NCBI GenBank assembly: GCA_003665825.1
Contig: QPFY01000007.1
Location: 806,001-870,000, forward strand
DNA length: 64,000 bases
Reading direction: 5' to 3'
From: Microbotryum silenes-acaulis
Taxonomy: Eukaryota > Basidiomycota > Microbotryomycetes > Microbotryales > Microbotryaceae
Positions 1-9,700 of the stretch are shown here, in pieces. Made by a program: the position numbers and the translations under genes. Under the pieces are notes generated by a model. That model was not told the origin of the DNA, ran no database searches, and saw only the letters and a list, made by a program, of their open reading frames with translations. Position 1 is the first letter of the stretch. Every line of letters begins with the position of its first letter.

Positions 1-390
1 TTATGATCATTTACTAGAGATGTAGATATCCGCGGCCTCTCGCGCCTCGAGCCTTGCTCGCGCGCGATTCCATGACCTTTCTTCTTCCTCTCCAACTATC
101 TTATCTGTCATCTTCGGCTCTCATACTTACGTATCTCGTGCCTAGGCCCACAGAGTTCTAATAGATCATAAGCCCAACGACCTACCAGCGGCAGACGTCG
201 ACAACGTGGCCGATGATGACCGGTACTGGCACCCCTTGCACCACCATCAACGCCGGGCCGTAACGACGACGCCTCACACATCGGCTCAATCGTACTCTCA
301 CGCGCTGAGTATGAACTTCTGGTACAGAATCAACGTGTCCGCTACGAAGACGCTCCCACGCTTCGCCACCTCTTGCCACCGAACGCCCCT

Positions 391-585
391 GCTGCCTTCG
401 CCGAGGACTGCAAACTCACGGAGCACAACTACATTGACTGGGACCTCAACATATCCCTCACTGTCGCTCGCGAATTTCCCTTTGCGCAAATACGCACAGA
501 CTTCACGAGCAACAGTGAGGGATATGTTGAGGTCCCAGTCAATGTAGTTGTGCTCCGTGAGTTTGCAGTCCTCGACGAAGGCAGC
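391..585. repeat. Inverted repeat built from a copia gag-like fragment
   Basis: Arms at about 391-474 and 502-585 are near-perfect reverse complements (positions sum to 976) separated by about 27 bp. Each arm encodes, in its own direction, the same peptide containing [17 protein letters not shown], which resembles the N-terminal gag region of Ty1/copia polyproteins. The same peptide is therefore read from both strands. The arms differ at a few bases, for example cgccgagg against cgtcgagg. It is a rearranged transposon fragment able to form a hairpin, not an intact gene. Confidence 0.85.
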
Positions 586-621
586 GACGTCTTTCAGGCG
601 CTCAAGGACTGACTGCTGAAG

Positions 622-1133
622 GTGGAAAACGCCATGGGTCGACGAGTGAAAACCCTTCGCTCGGACAATGGTGGTAAATACGTCTCTTCGCCCTTCAATG
701 GCTTTTGCGTGGCGCGCGGCATCAAACGCGAGATGACCATCCCTCACACAACCGAGCGGAATGGTCGGGCCGAGCGACTCAATTTGTCTATTGTGGGAGG
801 CACTCTAGCGCTCCTTCACGCTTCCGGTCTTCCATGCCCTTGCTGGGATGAGGCTGCCATGTGCTGCATCCACACCAAGAACCTCTCCCCCCACGCGGTT
901 CTACGCGGCGAAATCCGCAACCATCGCTGGTCAGGCTGAACCCGACCATGGCTCCCCTCAGAGTCTTCGAGTGTCGGGCCTGGCTCATGGTACCAGCTCA
1001 CAGACGTGACAAACATGATCCCAAAGGCGTTCCTCTGATCTTGGTCGACTACGATCGACTCGCGGAAGCTCATCGTCTCCTCGACCAGTCCTCGATGCAG
1101 ATTCGCCAGGGTCGAGATGTGCTCAAGTACTAG
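622..1133 (+). pseudogene. Ty1/copia retrotransposon integrase relic
   Basis: The first part (622-939) carries the copia integrase core signature: [18 protein letters not shown], then the [20 protein letters not shown] stretch, which includes the Asp and Glu-side context of the DDE catalytic core. The reading frame is then lost, and the downstream part (about 912-1133) continues in another frame with APLRVFECRAWLMVP and HDPKGVPLILVDYD, the conserved segment after the integrase core. No complete gag, protease or reverse transcriptase and no LTRs were seen, so this is a truncated, frameshifted relic. The gag palindrome just upstream probably belongs to the same element. Confidence 0.8.
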
Positions 1134-1839
1134 ACCGAGACGCCTAGGCTTGCGTTGAATCTCCATATGCTTGTGAGACCCAGCTCAGATTCCGCAATCG
1201 ACAGCCTAAGCAATTGTGTGCTTGGCTTGAGGGGTACGTTGAAATACTGATGGATCTGATCCACGATCAAGCTATCCAGCTTCCCCGCTTGTTCCATTGT
1301 CACTGGGCTCAGGCTCAATTTTCCGCGCACTGTGATGATGACCGCTTATTCAATGTATCATATCACTGCTGTCATTGGGAGCCGTTTTTTGGGGAGATTC
1401 CTACGCAGATGATCAGATTCCTGATGCTTTCATAGAGAGGACTTGACAGTCGTGATCAAGGGACTCGATGTGCGCAGAAACGTGAGTCCTTGAACTACCC
1501 GCACTTCTCGTGGCCCGTATGGCGTGTCAATTGTCCTCGAAGCATCTGCCCTCGGCTTCTTTAGCTTCCACAGAGCGTCTGTGTCCATCCCAACAGGCGC
1601 CCTCGTATCGATTTAAAATGTTGCACTCGCATCGACGAGGTGTTAAGGAGTCTCATTCAGCAGATAATTCTTCGTCTTTTCGCTCCCCTCCGTTTGTGCC
1701 CTACACGCTTCTTAAAAGGTCTTCAAGAAAGTTCCTCGCCTAAACTCCTTTCGATTTCGTGCACAAGGGAGTCGACCAAATTTCAAACCGACGCTTGCCC
1801 CCGAGTGTTGCGCGCTTGCCAGGGCGTTGGCCGAATCTT

Positions 1840-1965
1840 GATTCCCACCGAATCTATTAGTACTGCACCAACGAGTCCGCGATCTCGGCTTGGGCACGGT
1901 GTCGGGTTTCTGCGTCGGAACTTTCGTCAAAAAGGGTTTAAAAGGATCGAGGGCTCGTGTTTTTG
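1840..1965 (+). pseudogene. Possible FUN14-like fragment
   Basis: One frame reads DLGLGTVSGFCVGTFVKKG at about 1881-1938. The pattern GTVxGxCxGxFVKKGxK is characteristic of the FUN14/FUNDC family of mitochondrial outer-membrane proteins. The frame has a stop just upstream (near 1838) and the sequence after the KKG is not FUN14-like. No start codon or second half was found, so it is either a decayed piece or an exon of a gene disrupted by the adjacent inverted repeat. The call rests on one short motif. Confidence 0.3.
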
Positions 1966-2012
1966 CGTCTGTCATCGCGTACCGTATTCATGCAACGCCT
2001 GACTACTGCGGC

Positions 2013-3189
2013 CATGCCTTGTAAGCTCGCCGCTGCTGTTCTTTGCGAAGTTGTCCCTGCGTTTGACATTTCGCTCATGGCCACGTCTTGTGCATTTGTC
2101 AGGCCAAAGCGGCCCCAATGTTCTGCATCCGCCAACGGTCACCGGTCCCGTCGTCCCCCAGCACCCGTACAACGCATACGTCAATCAGCCTGTCGCGTTT
2201 CACTATTCCCACCAACCGCACCTGTTCCCAACGCCGCCCCAGGCGTTCCCGCCTTATCATTCGATGCCGCACTACCAGCCCATGTCTCATTACCCGCCGT
2301 ACCATCCTGCCCACAACCACACATACTTTTCCGCTTCGTTCGCACCGACCCAGCCCCCTTTCGTGCCTGGCGGAATGGCTTCTCCGTTCCACCCACGGGT
2401 CTTCTGCAATACTTTGAACACCCCATCAGAGCCTCGACCGGTCACCCGCTATGTCAAACCCGACGATCCTTCAACCGTATGGCTACCCTCCGGCAAGCCA
2501 GTCTTCCGCTGCTGCGACTACTTCTGAGGTTCCATCGGCAAACCCGTTCACCATCGGTGCGCCTCCTCCGCAAGTTCAAGCTCGTGCATTGGTTATTCCT
2601 GGCCAGGACTGTTCCTTGCCTACTGCTGCGCTTACTCCTCACGCCACCTCTGCGCCAACCTCTACATCTACGTCGATCACCCGCTCCCCAACCGACCCGC
2701 CGGCCACTGCCGTCTGACCTGTGCACAGTTCTGAAGATCAGCAGCTCGTATCTGCCTTCACTGCCGATCAGCAGCAACCCACGATCGACCGAGCACAAAG
2801 TCACTTCGGGGATCTCGCTGTTCGTTTCCGCGCGCCTTCGGGGGTGGGCTGGATTGGTGCGAACGAAGCGGAAAAGTATGTGTGGTTGTGGAGAGGATGG
2901 GACGGCGGGTAATGAGACATGGGTTGGTAGTGCGGCATCGAATGATAAGGCGGGAACGCCTGGGGCGGCGTTGGGAACAGGTGCGGTTGGTGGGAATAGT
3001 GAAACGCGACAGGCTGATTGACGTATGCGTTGTACGGGTGCTGGGGGACGACGGGACCGGTGACCGTTGGCGGATGCAGAACATTGGGGCCGCTCTGGCC
3101 TGACAAATGCACAAGACGTGGCCATGAGCGAAATGTCAAACGCAGGGACAACTTCGCAAAGAACAGCAGCGGCGAGCTTACAAGGCATG
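2013..3189. repeat. Large inverted repeat (344-bp arms, 489-bp spacer)
   Basis: Left arm 2013-2356 and right arm 2846-3189 are reverse complements over their whole length (paired positions sum to 5202) with only scattered mismatches. The spacer is 2357-2845. Each arm contains the same open frame rich in Pro, His and Tyr (for example PVVPQHPYNAYVNQPVAFHY), readable inward from both ends, which explains the mirrored long open frames here. The composition resembles the disordered part of a gene or of a gag-like protein, but the parent is not recognised. Transcription across it would give a long double-stranded hairpin RNA. Confidence 0.9.
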
Positions 3190-3578
3190 ACCGACGATGA
3201 CCCATTTTAAGGACCTTGCAATTCGACAGGCGGACCTGAGTCAGGCTGATTCATGATGGTGGAGGAAGCGGTTGGGATACTGGCGACTTTGCTAGTGATG
3301 GGCGGGGAGACGAGGTGCAGGAGGGGAAGATGCGAGAGGGGAACTTTGCTGGGGTTTTTCTTTTTCTTTTTTTCGCCACCTTTGCGAAGACTGATGTGAT
3401 TGCCGGCCGGTGTGTCGCAACAAAGGAGCGGATGAACGAGCCCGAGCGGCTCTCCTAAACGAAATACGCCGGCGTGGGAGGGCGGGTGCACCGGGGTATG
3501 CGGGTGCGCGGGTGGACCGTGGCTTCCTAAGCTGGCAGCAGGTGCAGCAAATGTAATGCCGCACGTACGAACCAAAAC

Positions 3579-3602
3579 AGTAGCATGTCTAGTAGCATGT
3601 CT
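3579..3602. repeat. 12-bp tandem duplication
   Basis: The unit agtagcatgtct occurs twice in perfect tandem, in noncoding DNA downstream of the large inverted repeat. Confidence 0.9.
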
Positions 3603-4017
3603 AGGCTAGGTTAAAGACCCTAGAGCGCGCAATCTCAGCAGTACTCCGAGAGACGTATCGCAGCGTCACTGTGTTTCTTGGGAAGAATCACACGGATGAA
3701 TATAATGCTTGAGACATAGCACAATTAATGACCAGTGATGATCGAGGGCGGGGCTGTAGTTGTGAGCTGCTACTCACACGGATTGTTGCAGCTCAAGTTG
3801 AACGAGTGAAAATCCGAGATGGTCGCGTCGGCACTGGCAACTGCGTCGTACGAGGAGTCACTGAGCACCAGCACACCTGATGATTGCGTCGCAGCCGGCA
3901 TACTTGTTGTGGCGACCATTCTTATGACCATCTATGGTTGATGAGCCCGAAGTCGGATAGTCTCATACAGCGTTGTTGGATGAGAATGAGGACGATGAAG
4001 GCGAAGCACGGGGCCAC

Positions 4018-4142
4018 GGGCGTGCGTGTTCGAATTTGCGTGCGTGCCATGTTCAAGTTCGCGCGTGCGTGTCGTCAAATCAGCGTGCACATCATCAAGC
4101 AACCGCGCGCGTGTCATGATCAGCAGAACTCGCGCGCGTGTT
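4018..4142. repeat. Degenerate CGCGCGTG/GCGTGCGTG-rich repeats
   Basis: Motifs of the form gcgtgcgtg or cgcgcgtg, often followed by ttcaa, recur about five times at irregular 20-35 bp spacing. This is low-complexity alternating purine-pyrimidine DNA with no coding signal. Confidence 0.6.
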
Positions 4143-5220
4143 CAAATCGAATAAAACGACAAAAGGCGGCCCGGCCCATATGTCTCTTCCCACGCCCGTT
4201 TGAATCACGTGCCCCGTCTCCAAGTAATCTTTCCGCATCGACGGTGTCTGATTGCGATCTGGTCCGTCAGCACGGGGATCTTACTTTACAATGTGGTGTA
4301 AGCCCTCGTTTCGCTCTAGTACCCCTTGCAAATGGACTCGGCACCGACTGACATCAACTCCGGTGATCTCATGGGTCGCTTTCGTAGGTCTGCGATATTG
4401 GGCCTTCCTGCCGCTGCTGCCGTTCCCGACGGCCTCACCACTATGGCAGCTCCTGTACCTCGTATCGATGATGGCTGCGAATAGAACCTGTGTCTACTGT
4501 ACCGCCCTACTCGTTGCGCTGTGTGAGTCAGATGCTTGACCCCCGTGCATGTCTCGGAAGGTCCGATTGACAGCGACGATGCTGAGCCTTTTACCGACCG
4601 CTCATTGGCTGACTCAAGTTTTCCTTGCTGCCTTACATGTGCCACAGTCATGGCGAGTTGTTTTATTAATTTGGGAACGACCTATACGACGGCTGCGAAC
4701 GGTCGATCGATGATTGAGCATTGCCGTTGCTGGCTCTCGATGAACGCCGGGGACGTGTTCAGTCCCCTCCCTTCCTTGATGTCCAACACGACCCTCCCGA
4801 GCAACATGACGACCTGCATGACGAACGCAACCCAAGGTCTCGTCGAATCTTCAACGTCGAATACATCCGTCACCCCCTCTTCCTCAGCCAGTGCGAACTT
4901 GTCGAGCCTGCTGCTCCCCAAATCGAGCTTGGCGACGGCGTGGAGCCGCATGACTTGGCTCAAAAAGAGCTACGTGCTTCGTTTGGGCAAGACCGATGCA
5001 TCGAGTGTCAGGATCGACTTTGGCCTGTGAGAGCGGGGTTTTGATATTGTCTTTCGTGTACCTATAATGAATGTCTTTGCTTATTGTAGCAGTGCAGTTC
5101 CGATTCAGGGCTCCCTTTGAACCACAAATCAGGCGGTTCCCAGCTGCAGAACCGAAAGATTATTCCATCTCCGGAAAGGCGTGCAAAAGTTCGACGAAAG
5201 ACGATCTAGCATATTACATC

Positions 5221-6895
5221 TCAAATCGGCCCCCTGTTCGGAGGTCGTTTCGCCTTCCCTCTGTGCCAACCCCCGACCACCTCCCCGTTCCAAAACTGTT
5301 CGGACCAACCCCCCTCCTCCTTCCCACCCACATCGCCCCTCCCCCTCGTCATCGCATTAACCAAACTCGGCCTCTCCCTTTCAGCCTGCTCCACCTCCCT
5401 CGCCTGATGCCTCATCCTCGACCGTTCCCTCGCCTCCCACTTCTCATCCTCGACCCTTCTCCTCTTCTCCTCCACCTCCTTCAAATTCTCCTCCACGATG
5501 CGTTCCATCTTGTTCCATTCTTCGATCCTAGCCGCATCAAAGTACCTCGCCTTGTGTTCGATGAGGTAGGTCTCGTCGTCCATGATTTCGTCTACGAGGT
5601 TGATGCGTTCGACGGGGGTCAAACTCGCTGCGGTCGTTTTGAATTTGCCCGTTTGGACCCTCGCTTCGGCGCGTTCGCCATCGATGCGTACGGCTTCCCC
5701 GATTCGAGCGACGAGATCCCTCGTGCGGTGGTCCATCAAGACGCCCGATGAGCGCATCCTTTCCAACGTCTTGGCGACGAGCGCGATGTCCCCCTGCGAG
5801 CACAACCACTGCGTTTCCAAGACCTGGTTGAACAAATCGGCGCCACAACCTCGGACGAACGAGATGGGCGAGATGGTTGATACGCGGTGAAAGACTTGCA
5901 AGGCCGTGAAAGGGCTGTCGTGATCCTCGCGCAGGGTTTTGAAGACGAGCAAAACGAGATGGGCGTACAGAGGGGTCGAGCTGATCGAGTCGACGACTTG
6001 AGGTCCCCAGACGTTGTCCTCGCCCCATGCCCAGACCTCGTACTCGTTCGAGCACGTCGTCGCGAGTTGTTCCTTCATCTGATCGAAGCGATCGTATTCT
6101 TGTATCGAGAGCGCTCCCAAGCCCACGGATGAGGACGCGCCCGTTTCGAACGAGGATCGAGCTCGACGTTCCCACGAGGCGATCCTTTTCGCCGTCTTGC
6201 GATCGAGAGCATCCCGAACGGCTTGCAAACCGCCGCTACGGCCAGCTCGCTCGATCTTTGGGTCGGTGTTGTTGGGCAGAGCTCGATCGAGAAAAGTTGC
6301 AAAGGGTGAAGTCGACTTTGAAGAAGACGATGCAGACGGAACCGGTTGGGTCTTGTCCTTCGCGCTGGCGGCCGAGTTGGTAGCCGAAGTTGGCAGGAGC
6401 TGAGAGAGCAAGTCGGCAAAAGTGGCGGCTTCGGTCGAAGTGAGGGTCTGGCGTTGCGGTCTTCTGGACGCAGAGAGCTCGCTCGATCGGACCGGGAAGC
6501 GGTTCAGTGGGGACGAGAAGAGCGAGGAAGAGGTCGACGGTGAGCTCGAGGTCGAGGGGGAAGCGCCCGAGGTGGACGGGGTGGTGGGTGTCGGTAACGT
6601 CGTTGACGAGGTCTCGGTGGTCGTCGTGGATGGTAGAGCGTCGGTCAACTTTGTAAACACATAAGGTGAGTTTGATGAATGATCTCCATCATGATCATCC
6701 CTGTAGTACGATGGAGTTGGCGTCAGTTCCCGACCGCGACCGCGACCGCGACGACGAGCTGCTGCTTCGCACGGCGAGGCGGTCGACTCACCTTTGGCAC
6801 CGAGGCAGCGAAGGATGGTACGCTGCTCGTTGCGAGGTGGAGACGCAGAGCGAGCATCGTGGGTGCTGTAGTGTCGACCTTGATCGCGCCAACAT
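5221..6895 (-). CDS. Mtf2-like mitochondrial RNA/expression factor
   Basis: Two exons: 6895-6792 and 6700-5221 (intron GTGAGT...CTACAG), 527 residues. The N-terminus MLARSRSTLQHPRCSLCVST is basic and hydroxylated, a typical mitochondrial presequence; I chose this Met because longer upstream frames run into the divergent gene at 7072. A Ser/Thr-rich linker follows. The C-terminal half contains YEVWAWGEDNVWGPQVVDS and then helical repeat-like sequence (SPFTALQVFHR, GADLFNQVLETQW, VAKTLERMRSSGVLMDHRT), as in the Mtf2/Nam1 C-terminal domain. That family acts in mitochondrial transcript processing and translation. A charged Glu/Arg coiled-coil tail ends the protein. Its promoter is shared with 7072-7815. 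Confidence 0.65.
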
Positions 6896-7071
6896 CTGCT
6901 GCACTTGCCCCGCTTGGTCGTGTGGTGGGGACGGAGCTGAGCGCGCTCCCCCGTCGGCTGCGATATGACTGCTGCGATTGCCATCAACGACCGCCGCCAT
7001 ACAGATACAGGGTCGCGCTCGCTGGTCACTCTGACCTCCTCTCTTGCACTTTCCCACGACAGACTCGCACC

Positions 7072-7815
7072 ATGGCCACCCCCACAAACGAACCCACTTC
7101 CACAATTCCTCCTCCCCCCGTCACTCAAGACCCGACCAAGCTCAACTTTGAAGAACTCGGCGATGCGAACCGTCGCGCTCAGATCGATGTACGTCACCCA
7201 AGTTCTGACCTCAGCTCCGCAAGCCGCCTCACGACCCGCTGACCCGCTGACCCGCTGACGAGTGCGTACTACTTGAACCCACCACAAGGGAATCGCTTCC
7301 GGTGCAGCGGCCGCTTTATTGGCGAGTCAAATCTCGACCCGTTTGCTCAAGCAGGGAAGGAATGCCGGTCTGTTAAGTGGACTGATGTGAGTTCGACCGG
7401 TCACCCCCACTTGAATACACAAAGCCGAAGCTCCGATCGGCTACCGTCGCACGGAACACTTTGTCTGACCATGAATTGAACTGCGAAACATTTTTACCTA
7501 TATAGTGCTGGAGTAGGCGTAGGGCAAGTCGACATTTCTCCTGCCGCACAGGCCATCAGCAACTAAACCCCCTCCTCCTCGTTCCCTTCCCATTCCAGCT
7601 ACCTCATGACCGGCCACTCCCTCTCCATCTATCTCCATCAAGCCCAACAATCCCGTCTCGCGCTCCGAGCCCGTCTAGCCGAATCCACCTCTGAAGGATC
7701 CCCAGCCGACGGGACCTCGCCCGAACAAGCGTGGGATTTGAATCGCCACGAAGGAGGCGTTGGAGGAATGGAGCTCATGACGGACAAGTATAGGTCCACG
7801 AGTGGGGATCATTAG
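7072..7815 (+). CDS. Small predicted membrane protein, uncharacterised
   Basis: Three exons: 7072-7188, 7289-7386 and 7599-7815; 143 residues. The junctions keep frame (D|GIASGA and SGLI|YLMTG, where ATC is completed across the second intron). After a Pro/Thr-rich head (about 1-40) comes a Gly/Ala-rich segment, GIASGAAAALLASQISTRLL, then RNAGLLSGLIYLMTGHSL, which together look like a membrane hairpin. A helix with QQSRLALRARLAE and a Gly/Asp-rich tail follow. The size and hairpin are compatible with a mitochondrial or ER assembly protein, but I do not recognise the family. It is divergent from the Mtf2-like gene (176 bp between starts). Confidence 0.7.
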
Positions 7816-8040
7816 CCAATGCGAGATGGGGGTCGAAAGTAAACTCTTTTTTCGAGTGTTTGTAGGAATTGCACTTTGATGTTGTATCATATCGAATCGG
7901 ACCTCCCCCGTCTCACATAATTCCCGCCTGTCAAAGAGTCCGACGAAAGAATTTTCGCTCTGAATTGAAACGCTGCTCTCCGCAAAGCAATTCTTACATA
8001 CACTCGTTACAAAACAAACACACAAACAGGTTCTTCTTCC

Positions 8041-9190
8041 CTACTTGCCATCCAACGCCGCTTCCCTCTTCAAGACCTCGGGAGCGAGCTTGATCAAAAT
8101 CACCGTCTTTCTCGGATGGGCCAACGTCGGCACCGAATGAGCGGTTACTCTTGACGGCTATTGAACAAATCCAATTTACACCTCAGTACAAACCCCCCTC
8201 TGTTCATTCATCGCCGCTCCTAACAGCAAAAAAGAAAAAAGAAATAAGGAACTCACAAAACCTGCGCCATCCAAAACGGCTTCGATGATCCCGGCGACCA
8301 ACGCCGCGCAACTCAATTCGCTCATCTCCTTGGGCACCTCGATGTTCCTCGTCAGCACCATATCGTTGTCCCCGATCATGTATTCGTCGCTATTCTCAGT
8401 TGAACGTTCCAATGAATCGGCGGGTCGGTTGAATAGGTAACGATAGACGATCGAGTGAACGTAGGTTAGGATCGGGAGCAGTCGGAGCGTTCGGCTCGGA
8501 GGGGGTGGCGAACGCAAGGAGGAGAGGGGGTGCAGATGATCGCGTAGAGGTAGGAGCTCGAGGAGTCGTACGCCGATCCGATAACCTAAGATGTTCAGTC
8601 TTTGGAATTATAGTTTGACTTGAACGTAAGTCTTTTGGTGTCTCAACTCCATTAACCATAGAATGGGGGACTCGCCTCTTTTCAAACTCGCCAATACCGC
8701 TAACCCGCTTCTGGGTATACTGCACGATCTCGGCCAACAAATAACTCCAAGCGCCGAGACTGATCTCGCTGCCTCGAGTCTTGGTAATAGGTCGATCGTA
8801 GATGAGCGTCATGCGTCGAGTCGCCGTAATGGGACTACCATTGGATCCGTAAGCTCCTACGATTGAGCTGGTTCCATTGACGTTCGAAGAGGACGAACTA
8901 CCCAGACCTGGGACGGAGGGGAGGGAAGGAAGACCGATCGCAAAGGAGGATAGACCACCACTACTTGGGGTGCCCGACAGGGAGGTGACGCGTGATGAGC
9001 CGCCGTTGTTGTTACTCGATGAACCACCCCCGGGAACGACGCCCCCACCTCCGGCTGTCGCGGTTGAAGACGAGCTGATCGTCGTTAGACTTGACGTTGA
9101 TGAGGCCGATAGCAACGACGAGAAGCGTGAGGCCGATGTGAGCGAGTCACGGATCGACGACGATGCCGACGAATCCCGTTTCGAAGCCAT
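8041..9190 (-). CDS. TRS31: TRAPP complex subunit 5 (Trs31)
   Basis: Exons 9190-8676, 8599-8257 and 8157-8041; 324 residues. The family core starts near residue 127 with IYDRPITKTRGSEISLGAWS and continues SYLLAEIVQYTQKRVSGIGE, RLNILGYRIGVRLLELL, the VPKEMSELSCAALVAGIIEA segment and VTAHSVP; all match TRAPPC5/Trs31, a core subunit of the TRAPP tethering and Rab-GEF complexes of the early secretory pathway. A Ser/Gly-rich, low-complexity N-terminal extension of about 125 residues is absent from the animal protein. The first intron (8675-8600) has a GC donor (AGAG|GCGAGT), needed to give the conserved EFEKRLNILGYRIG. It converges with the gene ending at 7815. Confidence 0.93.
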
Positions 9191-9700
9191 GTTCGTCGTT
9201 GGGTCGTGCCAACTTGCTCAGCTCGAGATCACACCGGTAGGAGTGAGAGAGCACGACCGAGAGCGGAGGCCCAAATCCCCCGCGAGCCTTTCAACCAGGT
9301 AAAACATGGGGAATGTATGGGTATTGTATGTCGTCAAGGGGTTCGTTTGCAAGATGTAAGGGAAGGAAGAACTGTCTTCAAAAACAAAGAAAGAAAGAGA
9401 AGCGAACGAGAATGCAGAAAATCTACGCCAATCGATGGGGTCGAAAAGTCCAGCCCGGAATGGAAGAAGGACGACGTTGCGGGGATCCTATCTACTGGTG
9501 ACACTGAGCGAAGGCGCGGAATACGCAATCCAGAAAAAGGGAGAAGCAAAAAAAAGGTCCATGTGGTGGTCTTTGACGCGGGCAAGACCGATACGACACG
9601 ATTTGCCGCGAACCGAGCGGAGTCTTCACGCAACGATCACTGCGAAGGAAGTATAAGAGATCGTCAATCAGAATGATCAAAGATGCTCCTGTCGTGTAGG
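9191..9700. other. Intergenic region upstream of TRS31
   Basis: This 510-bp stretch lies between the TRS31 start and the SUR7-like stop. It is purine-rich on + with short A runs. I see no gene; it should hold the TRS31 promoter and the 3' UTR of the next gene. Confidence 0.6.

Larger units (their letters stand above)
3190..5220. other. Gene-poor anonymous region
   Basis: No gene was recognised. It contains a 12-bp perfect tandem duplication (3579-3602) and a CGCGCGTG-rich stretch (about 4018-4142). Around 4721-5044 an open frame on + reads without a stop and contains HPLFLSQCELVEPAAPQIEL, but it matches no family known to me and has overlapping open frames in other phases. It may be a relic exon. 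The Mtf2-like gene ends at 5221. Confidence 0.5.

Noticed and set aside
298..747. 149-codon open frame on minus strand overlapping the copia relic
   Set aside because: It is the mirror of the + gag fragment produced by the inverted repeat at 391-585 plus antisense of the integrase; not an independent gene.
1957..3021. 354-codon + open frame and a similar 244-codon minus frame (2454-3188)
   Set aside because: Both are created by the inverted repeat; they contain the same peptide read from opposite strands and no recognisable domain.
4018..4142. CRISPR-like spaced repeats
   Set aside because: Units are short, degenerate and irregularly spaced, with no cas genes, and the host is a eukaryote.
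6896..7287. N-terminal extension of the Mtf2-like open frame up to 7287
   Set aside because: It overlaps the divergent gene start at 7072, begins without a supported Met and ignores a clear GTGAGT/ACAG intron that restores a mitochondrial presequence.
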